64,000 bases of DNA from Bettongia penicillata ogilbyi (GCA_023548195.1 JAJHZJ010000808.1:5003182-5067181); one strand, 5' to 3'. Counted from the stretch's first letter, positions 48,426-60,720 are shown. The notes: a model not told the origin generated them from the sequence alone. Translations and numbers: made by a program.

Positions 48426-49580
48426 CTAGTTAAAGTGGATTACTCTGAGAGTAATTATAGTCAGTCGTCAATAAACAGGCGTAATGCCACTTTTTCATGT
48501 GGGATAGGGATGACAGAGGAGACAGGGGTGATATGAGATGAGGAAGGTGGGGAAAGAGAGAACTCATGGTGAAGGTCCTCAATTTTTTCTTTAAAATACG
48601 AAGCAAGGTTCTCAACTAAAAGGGGTGGGGTGGATAGGGAAATCTACAAGAAGTTTTAGGAGGGATGAAAAAGTTTGAAGAGCTGACGTGGAGAGCGGAC
48701 TGGTTAGTTGACAAGGGACATGTAGAAGGATTGTCTAGCAGTAGTGAGGGCCTATCTGAGGCTGTGTAACATAAATTTGTAATGGACCTAGTCAAAACAG
48801 TTGCGTAACTTTCTCCAACTTCATTCAGCAGCATGAGTGTAGGACTCAAATTGTAGGAGTGATCCAAGACTGAACCATGGCAGAGAGCAATTGGTCATAT
48901 AATAAGGGGAAGTTGGAATTCAAAAGAGAAGGACAATATAGAAGAGAAGAGAAAAATTGTGAGTTATATTTTGAACTCACTGGGGAAGAAATAGAAGTAT
49001 ATAGGTATATGGACATAACCATCAGGCTTTTGAGTGGGTGGTGGATATGAATTGTATTAACCTCAAACAAGAAGAGGTTACTGAGTGATGGAAGTAGGGG
49101 AAGAACCTGGAACTAGTAATGGGGAACAAGGAGTATTACAACTCCCTCACCTCAACCAGTTAGCTAAAGGGAATGAATGAAGATGCAGCCAGCAATGGAA
49201 AAAGTTGCCAAGGAGGTTGTATCATCAAAGGGAACCAGGTTTCAGTAGTAGCTAGTAGTAGATAGAAAGACTGAGAAAGGAAAAAATTTAAGATGAATGA
49301 AAATTTGTTGCTGATGGAAGAGGTATTTCAGGGGACACAGTGAAAGAGGTGAAGAGTGTTTGGTTGGAACTTTTGTGGGTGGAAAGGAGGATTGAGGGGG
49401 GTGAAAATAAGGGATTGGTTGGTAGAAGATGGAGAATGGGGTTTGATAATGACCTATAGGGGTTCTGAAACACCAGGACGTGTAGGGTATGATCAAGTGT
49501 CTGGGAATGTTCATCATTCCCAAAGGAGGCTAGCAACTGAGCCTGGAGACAAATGCAGTATGTGATAAAAGGCACATGGT
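48425..49580 (-). mobile_element. L2-like LINE 5' ORF region, antisense
   Basis: Minus-strand frames give Ser/Pro-rich LINE segments: 'MRTLLRILKKKLRTFTMSS', then upstream 'ASDRPSLLLDNPSTCPLSTN' (48616-48867) and others to 49580. Homologous in its first part to 45480-45820. Frames are broken. Confidence 0.5.
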
Positions 49581-49654
49581 CAGATGGTCAAATGGGAAAC
49601 CTCATTTCAGTACTCCTCTTCCTTCTAAAGACTGAAAAGGGTACCGCAAGACCT

Positions 49655-49760
49655 GTCTAATTATGTATGTATATATGTATATACATATTAATATATGAAT
49701 ATGTATGTGTATATATGTGTGTATATGTATGTGGCTACACATACATATATAAAACTTAGT
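49655..49760. repeat. (TATG)n/(TA)n microsatellite
   Basis: Alternating purine-pyrimidine TATG/TGTA units of about 100 bp. Confidence 0.9.
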
Positions 49761-49764
49761 TTCA

Positions 49765-51920
49765 CAAAATAATTATAAAAATGCATCATTTACTTCTGTG
49801 TTCCCATTTTCTTCTATATGTTTTCTGAGCTTTGGTTATTTATTGTACATAATCAGTTATTTAAGATGTTATTCTGATTCTACTTTCTTCATTCTTTATC
49901 ACTTCATTGAAGACCTTCCATAATTTTCTATCTCTAATATTTATCATTTATTATGGTACAATAATATTGTATAACACTAATATACCAAAATTAAATCATG
50001 CATTCCTTATACACAATACCATTATTTTCTACTCCTCTCAACTGTTTCAAAGAGCAGGCTAGGGAACATGTCACATGACAACCTCTGTGCCCATTTTTAC
50101 CTCCTAGTCCATGGTACTCCATTGTCCTTACTATACCCACAGACCAAACTGGACTCATGATACCCCTTCCCAGAAATTCCCTCTGTCTTGCAAGGACAGA
50201 ATATGCTTTCCTTATTACAGTATTAAGTGAGTCAATCAAAAGGGAGCTACAAACTTACACAAAAGATCTTTTGAGGAAAGGGTCTTAAACATAGCAGGAA
50301 AGGAAAGCCTCAGAGCATACAGACCTGTATGAACATCTGTGGCATAGAATCGACAATCTGTACTAGCTACTCTCAGCAAGTTTGGAAAAGGCGGCTAATC
50401 AGATCACTAGCCTTAGAGGGATCCTTAATGCTGGTAAATATAAGGTCAAGTTACCTGCCTCCAACAGGGCAGTAGCTAATGAGAACACAATTTGAGTTGT
50501 GCCAATTCCATGGTTACTTTTACCTTGCCATGTGACTGTATTTCTCATCTGTGTTGGTTCTGCTGGATAATAGCTAGCTGTATTTACTGAGCCTGCCTGT
50601 CAGTTCACCTCCTGCCAGGCACTTGTGTCTCAGAGCCCCAGAGCATTTCCCTATTGTTCACTGCAATGAATTTTTACTGTTGATTCTAATTTTGTGATTT
50701 GAAGCAAGTCATTTAATCTAGACCTCAATTTCCTTAATGTAAAGTTTATTCTACCTACCCCCTAAGGTTACCATGAAGAGAAAATTAGATAATTGATATA
50801 AAATTGCTTCAAAAAATTAAGTACTATAATCAAACATATTCAGTTTGTCAACTATATGCAAGACTATGCAAACATAAGCTATTATTATTGTAAATGCACC
50901 TATAATTACTCTAAATTCATTCATTCATACAATAGAGAATTACTATTTCTGTGAAGATTGCATTAAACATATGGAAATCATTGTCCTGGTCCCTGTCATT
51001 GAGGAATTTACAATTTATTTGAGGTCCACCACCACCCTGATGTAATTACTGCCCATAGTATGCAGGAGCTGTCCACAGCTGCAGCTCATCTGGCAGACTT
51101 AGGTTCAGTCCTGAAGGCAGAGTAGGGAAGGGGGTTAGTCCTCTACACCCCAGTTTAAAATTTCCCAGGTGCACTCATATCATTGAGCAAGCCCCTTTGA
51201 TTAAATTTGTCACTCACACTGAGTTCTCTTCCTTTGATCTTTCTTTGCTGGTGTTCAGCTTTACTTCAGACCCTCAATTCTTCTTGCTCCTTTGGGTCCC
51301 ACTGACTCCTTTTTAGCAATTATACTTACGTGGTCTCCAAACAGGCCTCTTGTTTCTGGTCCCTTTTGTCCAGTCTAGAAGGTGACAGACCCATGGGACC
51401 AAAATCCTGAAGACACTTAGACTGTGCTATGGAAGATTCTAAGCTATACTGTGTTGTGAGGTTTACCCCTCTCTCCAGACTCTCCCTACACAGATGATAG
51501 GCCATAAGAACAAAATTAAATAAAGTATTGATAGATGATTCCACTAAAAATTCTTCTCTAATACCTTACTATGGCATGGAGGTGACTCTGGATTGTTAAA
51601 GGCTCCTACTGGCAAAGATGTGATAGGTCCTGCTAATGTGGAAAGACTTCAAGAAGGACCTTGATGATGAACTATGTCTATCATCTTTGAACAGCCTAGA
51701 CAGATGTGAAGATATTCATCATCAATATGTTGACTGTTAGATGGTGAATGTTTCATTCATGGCAACTCCTAAGAAGTTGAGGAAACTCCTAAGAATTGAG
51801 GAAAGAAATCAAGAATTCATTGATTTTTTAAAAATATCTACAAATAAAAATCATAGGACACAAAGTTATCATAGAATCTCTGTTGAAAGGCATTTCAGAG
51901 ACCATCTAGTCTAACTAAAA
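49765..51920. other. Unassigned intergenic DNA
   Basis: Two stretches (about 50000-50700 and 51000-51560) have more even composition, as old LTRs can, but I found no terminal repeats, primer site or retroviral frames. No host exon recognised. Confidence 0.3.
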
Positions 51921-51929
51921 AAAAAAAAA

Positions 51930-52515
51930 CCACTTTTGTAAGTTTCTCTGATAAAAATCTTGTCTCTAAGATATATAAGAAACCTATTCAAATTTATAAG
52001 AATGAGAGCCATTTCCTGATTGATAAATGGTCAAAGGATAGGAACAGAGTTTTCAAAGAAAGAAATCCTATCAATAGGCATGTGAAAAATTCTCCAACTC
52101 ACTAATAACTAGAGAACTTCAAAATGAAATAACTTTGAGGTTCTACCTTATAACCATCAGACCAACAAAACTGACCCCCAAAAAACTAAAATAACAAATA
52201 TTGGAGCTGAGGGGAAATAGGCAAATGACTACACTGTTGGTGAAACAATGTATTAGCCCAGTCATTCTGGAAAACAACTTGGAACCAAGGCCCAGAAGTT
52301 ACTAAGCTGTGTTAACTTTTTGGCTTAATGACGTTGCTATTAGGTATATATCCCAAAGAGATCAATGAAAGAGGAAAAGGATGCATGTGAACAAAAATAT
52401 TAACAACAGTTCTTTCGATAGTGGCAAGGAACTGGAAACTAACGACTACCCCATCCTTTGGGGAATGACTGAACAAATGATGGTATATTACTTGTATTCC
52501 TCTGAAAAATTTTCT
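51930..52515 (+). mobile_element. L1 ORF2 C-terminal remnant, sense
   Basis: Translation in pieces gives 'KNESHFLIDKWSKDRNRVFK' and later 'NNSSFDSGKELE'-type tail, matching the ORF2 segment at 37699-38256. Many stops. Ends without the L1 3'UTR. Confidence 0.75.
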
Positions 52516-52565
52516 TTTTGTGTCTTCTAAAAAAGAAGCCAAAGGAAGGACAGAAATAAATAACA

Positions 52566-52820
52566 TTATTGTTCAGTTGTTTTTAGTCATGTCGGGCTCT
52601 TTGTGACCCCACTTGGGGTTTTCTTGGCAAAGATACCGTCGTGCTTTGCATTTCCTTCTCCAATTCATTTTACAGATGAAGAAACTGAGGCAAACAGGGT
52701 TAAGTGACTTGCCTAGGATCACACAGCTACTAAGTGTCAGAGGCCAGATATTGAACTCAGGAACATGAATCTTGAACTGCCAGTCCAACACTTTATACTC
52801 CATGGCGCCATCTAGCAGTC
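52566..52820 (-). mobile_element. Composite SINE, antisense, full length
   Basis: 'GTTCAGTTGTTTTTAGTCATG', 'GACCCCACTTGGGGTTTTC', 'CAGATGAAGAAACTGAGGC', 'GGATCACACAGCTACTAAG', 'TACTCCATGGCGCCATCTAG'. Confidence 0.85.
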
Positions 52821-52825
52821 CTGAG

Positions 52826-53110
52826 CTAATGATAATAAAAATAACAATTTTATATCGTTCTCAAAAGTTCGGAAAGCATATTTTATATGTTAACTCATTT
52901 GATCCCCCAACAAGCATGTTATGTGTGGGAAGGAAGGATAGTGTCAATGTTATGCCTATTTTACAGATGAAGGTACTAAGGCTCAGAGAATTTAAATGAT
53001 TTGCCCAAAGGACTACTGTAATAGGCAAACTCATGATTTGATTCCAGGTCTTCTAACTTGGAAGTTCATGTTCTTGTCACTTTCACATAATGAAACCCAT
53101 AGGGCTACCT
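52826..53110 (-). mobile_element. MIR SINE, antisense
   Basis: 'CGGAAAGCATATTTTATATG', 'TTTACAGATGAAGGTACTAAGG', 'ATTTGCCCAAAGGACTACTG', 'TTGATTCCAGGTCTTC'. Confidence 0.7.
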
Positions 53111-53286
53111 CCTGTCTGGCTAATGAAAAGTAATGTCCCTTTCTAGGGTAATTCAATTGAATTGATTCGGTTCATTTATTAAGTTTCCATTATGTGCAGT
53201 GCTGGTATTTTAGACCAGTGATTAGGTGCTAATTAGACCTATGGCTTGAAATAGAGTTCCCACTTTCAGAGAGTTTACAATAAAGT

Positions 53287-53455
53287 AGGGGGCAACTAGA
53301 TGATACAGTGGATAAAGGACCAGCCTTGGAGTCAGGAAGATCTGAGTTCAAACCCAGCCTCAGACTCTTACTAGCTGTGTGATCCTAGGTGAGTCACTTA
53401 ACTCCACTCCAATTGCTCTGCCCCCCCCCATTTTTTAAAAAATAAATAATCAAAA
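53287..53455 (+). mobile_element. tRNA-type SINE with A-rich tail, sense
   Basis: Head 'GGGGGCAACTAGATGATACAG' (A-box region), B-box GAGTTCAAACC (53344-53354), 'CTAGCTGTGTGATCCTAGG' core and an A-rich tail at 53434-53455. Complete tRNA-derived SINE of the abundant marsupial kind. Confidence 0.85.
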
Positions 53456-53459
53456 AGAA

Positions 53460-54252
<793 letters not shown>

Positions 54253-54254
54253 AA

Positions 54255-54474
54255 AGAACTTTACAAATACTATCCTATTTGACCCTTATATCAACCCTAG
54301 GAGGTAAGTGCTATTATTGTCTCCATTTTACAGTTGAAGAAACTGCAGCAGACAGAAGTTAAGTGATGTACTCAAGGTCACCCAGCTAGTAAGTGTCTGA
54401 GACCAAATTTGAACTCAGATCTTCCTGACTCCAGGCCCAGTGTCCTAACCACAGTACCGCTAAGCTGCCTAATG
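54255..54474 (-). mobile_element. MIR SINE, antisense
   Basis: 'CTTTACAAATACTATCCTAT', 'CCATTTTACAGTTGAAGAAAC', 'AAGGTCACCCAGCTAGTAAG', 'TAAGCTGCCT'. Confidence 0.85.
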
Positions 54475-54487
54475 TCACCTAACCCTT

Positions 54488-55136
54488 TTTTATTATTATT
54501 ATCATATTTGTTTTCAGTATTCTACAATCACTTCCATATAGCTTAGATTTTTCCGCTCCTTCCCCCACTTTCCTCCTACTTCCCCACTCCCTCCCTGAGA
54601 TGACATACAGTTTTATATAGGTTCTACACATACATTCCTATTTTTCACCTTACACCTACACCTACAGAGGGAACATTTAAGCCACCACACTTCACACAAA
54701 TTTTCCCATGTTTGCCTGAATTCCTCAAATTCATCTCCCAAATCTGTGTCTTTGTATTTGTTCCCATGCCTGGAATGCTCTGCCCCATTCCCTCTGTCTC
54801 TTAGTTTTCACCTTAGTCATGTTGCATAGAAGAATTAAAATGAATGGGAGAAACCATAAAACAAACCAAAACCTAATACAAAAGAAAATGATCTGCTTCA
54901 TTCTGCAATCAAATTTCATAGTTCTTTCCCTGGATATGGAAGACATTTTGCCTTAAGAGACCTTTGGAAATTATTTAAGTCCTTGCAATACAATGAAGTA
55001 CTAAGTCTGCCAGAAAAATTCCTCACACACTGTGGTTGTTACTGTGTACAAAGTTCTCCTGGTTCTGCTCCTTTCACTCAGCATCAGTTCATATAAGTCC
55101 TTCCAGGCCTCTCTGAAGTCTTCCTATTCATCATTT
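54488..55136 (-). mobile_element. Host L1 (outermost level of nest), 3'UTR part, antisense
   Basis: Complement of the L1 3' end, interrupted at 55137 by a HAL1. The L1 resumes at 60721. Its target-site duplication is TCACCTAACCCTT (54475-54487) and TCACCTAACTCTT (61139-61151), one mismatch. A 152-bp foreign segment (54653-54804) sits inside it, bounded by TTTTCACCTTA on both sides (54642-54652 and 54805-54815). Confidence 0.85.
54662..54809. repeat. Left arm of a 148-bp inverted repeat
   Basis: Reverse complement of 61164-61311 with four mismatches by eye (about 97%). It lies within the host L1 3'UTR; the other arm is flanking DNA just beyond the L1's 5' end. Confidence 0.9.
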
Positions 55137-55940
55137 TATTTTAAAAAAAATTTATTTAACTTTTTACATTCATTTTCACAAAATTTTGGGTTCCAAATTT
55201 TCTCCCCATTTATCCCCTTCCCCCACCCCAATACACTGAGCACTCTAATTTTCCCTATCACCAATCTGCCCTCTCTTCTATCATCCCTCCCTTCTCTTGT
55301 CCCCATCTTCTCTTTTGTCCTGTAGGGCCAGATGACTTTCTATTCCCCATTAACTGTATTTCTTATTTCCTAGTAGCAAGAACAATACTAAACAATTGTT
55401 CCTAAAACTTTGAGTTCCAAATTCTCCCCATCCCTCCCTCCCCACCCATTCCCTTTGGGAAGGCAGGCAATTCAATATAGGCCCTATCTGTGTAGTTTTG
55501 CAAATGACTTTGATAATAGTCGTGTTGTGGAAGACTAACTGTATTTCCCTCCATTCTATCCTGCCCCCCATTGTTTCTATTCTGTCTTTTGATCCTGTCC
55601 TTCCCCAAGAGTATTGACTTCAAATTGCTCCCTCCTCCCATTGCCCACCTTACCATCACCGCCCCCCCCACCTTGCTGATCTCCTTCTCCCCCACTTTCC
55701 TGTATTGTAAGATAGGTTTTCATACCAAAATGAGTGTGCATTTTATTCCTTCCTTTAGTCAAATGTGATGAGGGTAAACTTCTTGTTTTTTTTCACAGCT
55801 CTCCTCTTTTTCCCTCCACTAAAAAGTCTCCTGCTTGCCTCTTGAATGAGATATAATTTACCCCATTCCATTTCACCCTCTTTCCTCCCACTACATTTCT
55901 CTCTCACCATTTACCTTAATTTCTTTTAAGATATGGTCCC
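55137..55940 (-). mobile_element. HAL1 (middle level), 3' part, antisense
   Basis: 3' terminus (complement of GTAAAAAGTTAAATAAAT) up to the point where a second HAL1 enters. The element resumes at 58637 and runs to its 5' end at 60709. Target duplication ATTCATCATTT (55126-55136) / ATTCATTATTT (60710-60720). Confidence 0.9.
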
Positions 55941-58623
55941 GGGGGGCGGAGCCAAGATGGCAGAGTAGAAGGATGCACATTTACGAGCTCCGAGCCCACA
56001 ACCCATGGAATTGAGGTAAAAAGAGATCCCCATAAATTCTGAATCACTGCAGGGGGTGCATAAACATAGGGGAAGAGATTTCCGTTCCACTGAGCCCTGG
56101 AGAGCCATCCCCGGGGTCCATCGTGCCCCAGAAAGCGGACCCCACCCCCAGCACTGCCCTGGCCTCGGCCCCAGAGAAGCTAACCCAAGCAGGCTTCAGA
56201 GAGGGAAGCTCTGGCAGCCGGGAAACTCCCTCCGCCCACAGAAGCTACAGGTCAGTGAGAAAGAAGGCTGGGCTAGGGGAGGGGAGCGGAGCATCTCCGC
56301 GACTTGGGCCCCCTCGGGAGGAAGCGGCGGCAGCAGAGACGGGGGGGCAGGAAGCGGCGGAGGCAGAGGCGTGGGTGGGCGGCTGAGAAGGCAGCGGCCC
56401 GGGACTCAGGAATCCCCCAGCAGCAGGTAGGATCTTCAATACTGAAGGTCTTTCCAACCTGAGGGAGCTGAGCCTGGGAGATGGCCCTGCCCCCACCCCA
56501 CTCTATTACTGAAGGCCTCTGAATAAAACCCCTGAGGAAGCTGAGCATAGGAGGTGGGCCCCCCCCACCCCACCCCCACCCACTCCGTTCCTGAAAGTCT
56601 CTGCAGAAAGCCCCTGAGGGAACCAAGCTTGGAAGGCAGCCCTGCCCCCACCCCTGCGCCAGAACAAAAGCTTGCCGCGGAAAGTGCATTTGAATCTCAG
56701 AGGCCAAGCACTAGCTGGGCGGATCCAGGCGGAGGTGGAAAGGAATCTCAGAAGTCAAGTAACTGGCTGGGAAAATGCCTAGAAAAGGGAAGAAAAATAA
56801 GACTATAGAGAGTTTTTTCCAACAAGTGCAAATGATCCCGACCTTCGGATCTGATGGCGAGGACGAGAACGTATTCTTGCCATCAGGGAAAGACGTGGAG
56901 GGCGGGGCCTCAGTACCCCAGACACCCCAGAGGGGAGTCAGGTGGGCTCAGGCCTTGGAAGAGCTTAAAAAGGATTTTGAAAAGCAAGTTAGACAGGTGG
57001 AGGAAAGACTGGGAAGAGAAATGACAAAGATGCAAGAAAACTATGAAAAACAGGTCAATACCTTGGTAAAGGAGACCCAAAAAAATGCTGAGGAAATTAA
57101 CACGTTGAAAAATAGGCTCACTCAATTGGCAAAAGAGCTTCAAAAAGCCAATGAGGAGAAGAATGCATTCAAAAGCAGAATGAGCCAAATGGAAAAAGAG
57201 GCTCAAAAGCTCACTGAATTTAATAGTTCTCTCAAAATTAGAATGGAACAGATGGAGTCTAATGACTTTATGAGAAACCAAGAAATCACCAAACAAAACC
57301 AAAAGAATGAAAAAATGGAAGAGAATGTGAAATATCTCATGGGAAAAACAACTGACCTATAAAATAGATCCAGGAGAGACAATTTAAAAATTATGGGACT
57401 ACCTGAAAGCCATGATCAAAAAAAGAGCCTAGACATCATCTTGCATGAAATTATCAAGGAAAACTGCCCTGACATTCTAGAACCAGAGGGCAAAATAAGT
57501 ATTGAAAGAATCCGTCGATCACCACCTGAAAGAGATCCAAAAAGAGAAACTCCTAGGAACATTGTGGCCAAATTCCAGAACTCCCAGCTCAAGGAGAAAA
57601 TCTTGCAAGCAGCTAGAAAGAAACAATTCCAGTACTGTGGAAATACAATCAGGATAACTCAAGATCTAGCAGCTTCTACATTAAGGGATCGAAGGGCGTG
57701 GAATAGGATATTCCAGAAGGCAAAGGAACTAGGACTCAAACCAAGAATCACCTACACCTACCCACACATACACACATGCATACACATACAGAGACAGAGA
57801 GCACAGATTGAACTGAATAGGATGGGACCATACCTTAAAAGAAATTAAGGTAAATGGTGAGAGAGAAATGTAGTGAGAGGAAAGAGGGGGAAATGGAAGG
57901 GGGTAACTATATGTCATTTAAGAGGCAAGTAGGAGATTTTTTAGTGGAGGGAAAAAGAGGAGAGCTGAGGAAAAAAAAAAAACCAAGAAGTTTACCCTCA
58001 TCACATTTGACTAAACGAAGGAGTGAAATGCACACTCATTTTGGTATGAAAACCTATCTTACAGTATAAGAAAGCGGGGGAGAAGGAGATATTGCAGGGG
58101 GAGGGGATGATGGAAGGGAGGGCAAAGGGAGGAGGGAGTAATTGAAAGTCAACACTTGGGGAGGGACAGGATCAAAAGACAGAAGAGAAACAATGAGGGG
58201 CAGGTTAGGAGGGATGGTAATTCAGTTAGTCTTACACAACACGACTATCAGGAAGGTCATTTGCAAAGCTACACAGATATGGCCTATAATGAATTGCCTG
58301 CCATACCAAAGGGAATGGGTGGGGAGGGAGGGATGGGAAGAATTTGGAACTCAAAGTTTTAGGAACAATTGTTTAGTATTGTTGTTGCAACTAGGAAAGA
58401 AGACATACAGTTAATGAGGAATAGAAAGTCATCTGGCCCTACAGGAGAAAAGAGAAGATGGAGACAAGAGAAGGGAGGGATGACAGAAGAGAGGACAGAT
58501 TGGAGATAGGGAAAATTAGATTGCTTGGGGTATTGGGGTGGGGGGAGGGGATAAAAGGGGGGAAAATTTGGAACCCCAAAATATGTGAAAATGAATGTAA
58601 AAAGTTAAATAAATTTTAAAAAA
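55941..58623 (+). mobile_element. HAL1 (innermost level), sense, full length from 5' end to A-tail
   Basis: Starts GGGGGGCGGAGCCAAGATGG, carries a G-rich 5'UTR (to 56774), ORF1 (56775-57848, broken) and an ORF2-less 3' region ending 'GTAAAAAGTTAAATAAAT' plus A-run. Flanked by an exact 13-bp duplication AAGATATGGTCCC (55928-55940 and 58624-58636), whose TT/AAGA start suits L1 endonuclease. It inserted into the 3'UTR of the antisense HAL1, whose sequence continues unbroken across the site. About 280 bp around the ORF1 stop are deleted relative to the antisense copy. Confidence 0.93.
56775..57848 (+). pseudogene. HAL1 ORF1, one premature stop and lost C-terminus
   Basis: Starts MPRKGKKNKTIESFFQQVQ with a coiled coil (about residues 55-195). 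An in-frame TAA at 57360-57362 replaces the Glu codon present in the 59958-58876 copy. The same frame then continues from 57363 through the RRM (MGLPESHDQ) and C-terminal domain (LRDRRAWNRIFQKAKELGLK) to 57760. There a deletion removes the last 40 or so codons and fuses the frame to 3'UTR sequence (stop at 57848). L1 ORF1 proteins bind RNA as trimers; this one is probably non-functional. Confidence 0.9.
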
Positions 58624-58636
58624 AAGATATGGTCCC

Positions 58637-60709
58637 ATCCTATTCAATTCACTCTGTGCTCTCTGTCTCTGTATGTGCATACATGTGTGTATGTGTGTGT
58701 GCGTGCACGTGTGTACGTGTGTGTGTGTATGTGTGTGTGTGGTCCCACCAACTACCCAGATACTGAAAAATTTTAAGAGTTACAAATATTGTCTTTCCAT
58801 GTAGGAATGTAAACAGTTCACTTTTGGTAAGTCCCTTGTGACTTCTCTTTGCTGTTTCCTTTTTCATGCTTCTTCTCATTCTTGTGTTTGAAAGTCAAAT
58901 TTTCTTTTCAGCTCTGGTCTTTTCATCAAGAATGCATGAAAGTCCTCTGTTTCATTGAAAGACCATATTTTCCCCTGAAGTATTATACTCAGTTTAGCTG
59001 GGTAGGTGATTCTTGGTTTGAGTCCTAGTTCCTTTGCCTTCTGGAATATCCTATTCCACGCCCTTCGATCCCTTAATGTAGAAGCTGCTACATCTTGAGT
59101 TATCGTGATTGTATTTCCAAAGTACTGGAATTGTTTCTTTCTAGCTGCCTGCAATGTTTTCTCCTTGACCTGAGAATTCTGGAATTTGGCCACAATGTTC
59201 CTAGGAGTTTCTCTTTTTGGATCTCTTTCAGGTGGTGATCGACGGATTCTTTCAATACTTATTTTGCCCTCTGGTTCTAGAATCTCAGCGCAGTTTTCCT
59301 CGATAATTTCATGCAAGATGATGTCTAGGCTCTTTTTTTGATCATGACTTTCAGGTAGTCCCATAATTTTTAAATTGTCTCTCCTGGATCTATTTTCCAG
59401 GTCAGTTGTTTTTCCCATGAGATATTTCACATTCTCTTTCATTTTTTCGTTCTTTTGGTTTTGTTTGGTGATTTCTTGGTTTCTCATAAAGTCATTAGCC
59501 TCCATCTGTTCCATTCTAATTTTGAGAGAACTATTTACTTCAGTGAGCTTTTGAACCTCTTTTTCCATTTGGCTAATTCTGCTTTTGAAAGCATTCTTCT
59601 CTTCATTGGCTTTTTGAACCTCTTTTGCCAATTGAGTGAGCCTATTTTTCAAGGTGTTATTTTCTTCAGCATTTTTTTGGGTCTCCTTTAGCAAGGTATT
59701 GACCTGTTTTTCATGCTTTTCTTGCATCTCTCTCATTTCTCTTCCCAGTTTTTCCTCCACCTGTCTAACTTGATCTTCAAAATTTTTTTTGAGCTCTTCC
59801 ATAGCCCTCTGGGATGTCTGGGATACAGAGGCCCTGACCTCCATGTCTTTTCCTGATAGTAGGAATCCTTCCTCGTCATCAGAATTGAAAGGTGGGAACA
59901 TCTGTACCCCATCAAAGTAGCTTTCTATAGTCTTATTTTTCTTCCCTTTTCTGGGCATTTTCCCAATCAGTTACTTGACTTCTGAGATTCCTGTCTACCC
60001 CCACCTAGATCTGCCCAGCTAGTGCTTGGGGTCTGAGATTCAAATGGGCTTTCCGCGGCAGGCATGGCTGCTATTCAATGTGAGCTTAAGTTCTGGTGCT
60101 CAGGTGGGGGCAGGGCTTCCTCCCAGGCTCAGTTCTCTCAGGGGCTTTATGCAGAGACCTTCAGTAATGGGGCGGGTGGGGGCAGGGCCGCCTCCCAGGC
60201 TCAGTTCCCTCAGGGGGTTTATGCAGAGACCTTCAGTAATGGCCCTGAACTTCTGCCTGCTGCTGCCTGCTGTCCCTGGCCACCACTGCTGCCTCTGCTG
60301 CTCCCTCTGCTGCTGCCTCCCAAGGGGCCTGGAGCCACAGAGACACCCTGCTCCCCTCTCGGCCAGCCCAAACGTCTCTCTCACTGACCTGTAGCGTCTG
60401 TGGGTGGAGGGACCTTCCCGGCCACCAGAGATTCCGTCCCTGAAGCCTGCTCGGATCTGCTCCTCTTGGGCAGGATCCCCAGGATCTGCCAGGGCGGCAC
60501 AGGGGTGGGCTCCGCTTTCCGGGGCCTGATGGACCCCTGGGGACTGCTCTCCAGGGCTCTCTGGAGAGAGATGTTTTCCACTGTGTTTCTGCGTACCTTG
60601 CAGTGATCCAGAATTTGTGCGGAATTCTTCTTGCAGGAAACATATGGGCTGTGGGTTTGGAGCTAGCATACGTGAGTCTTTCTACTCCACCATCTTGGCT
60701 CCACCCCCC
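58637..60709 (-). mobile_element. HAL1 (middle level), 5'UTR and ORF1 part, antisense
   Basis: From its 5' end at 60709 (complement GGTGGAGCCAAGATGGTGG) through the 5'UTR (60709-59959), an intact ORF1 (59958-58876) and the start of the 3'UTR with a (CA)n tract (58678-58741). Between ORF1 and the 3' terminus there is only about 1.05 kb (excluding the inserted HAL1) and no RT, so the element is non-autonomous. Confidence 0.93.
58876..59958 (-). CDS. Intact L1-type ORF1 protein of a HAL1 element, 360 aa
   Basis: Uninterrupted 360-codon frame beginning MPRKGKKNKTIESYFDGVQ and ending KRKFDFQTQE. Basic N-terminus (1-10), then a PIP-box-like stretch (8-15, NKTIESYF), an acidic segment (26-31), a long heptad-type coiled coil (about 52-190), an RRM starting DNLKIMGLPE (194-203) with the basic 'ERDPKRETPRNIVAKF' segment (244-259), and the C-terminal domain with RRAWNRIFQKAKELGLKPRI (298-317) followed by 'TYPAKLSII'. 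This is the standard layout of L1 ORF1p, an RNA-binding trimeric chaperone of L1 RNPs. The element has no ORF2, so mobilisation would need L1 ORF2p in trans. The intact frame suggests a fairly recent insertion. Whether it is expressed is unknown. Confidence 0.92.
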   Translation of the reverse strand: MPRKGKKNKTIESYFDGVQMFPPFNSDDEEGFLLSGKDMEVRASVSQTSQRAMEELKKNFEDQVRQVEEKLGREMREMQEKHEKQVNTLLKETQKNAEENNTLKNRLTQLAKEVQKANEEKNAFKSRISQMEKEVQKLTEVNSSLKIRMEQMEANDFMRNQEITKQNQKNEKMKENVKYLMGKTTDLENRSRRDNLKIMGLPESHDQKKSLDIILHEIIEENCAEILEPEGKISIERIRRSPPERDPKRETPRNIVAKFQNSQVKEKTLQAARKKQFQYFGNTITITQDVAASTLRDRRAWNRIFQKAKELGLKPRITYPAKLSIILQGKIWSFNETEDFHAFLMKRPELKRKFDFQTQE

Positions 60710-60720
60710 ATTCATTATTT

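Noticed and set aside
49990..51560. Possible endogenous retroviral LTRs
   Set aside because: Composition hints only. No paired terminal repeats, primer binding site or gag/pol frames were seen.
56056..56707. ORFs of up to 144 codons on both strands in the HAL1 5'UTRs (also 28449-29102 and 60026-60715)
   Set aside because: They lie in the G/C-rich untranslated leader, differ between copies and have no family; the true ORF1 begins after them.
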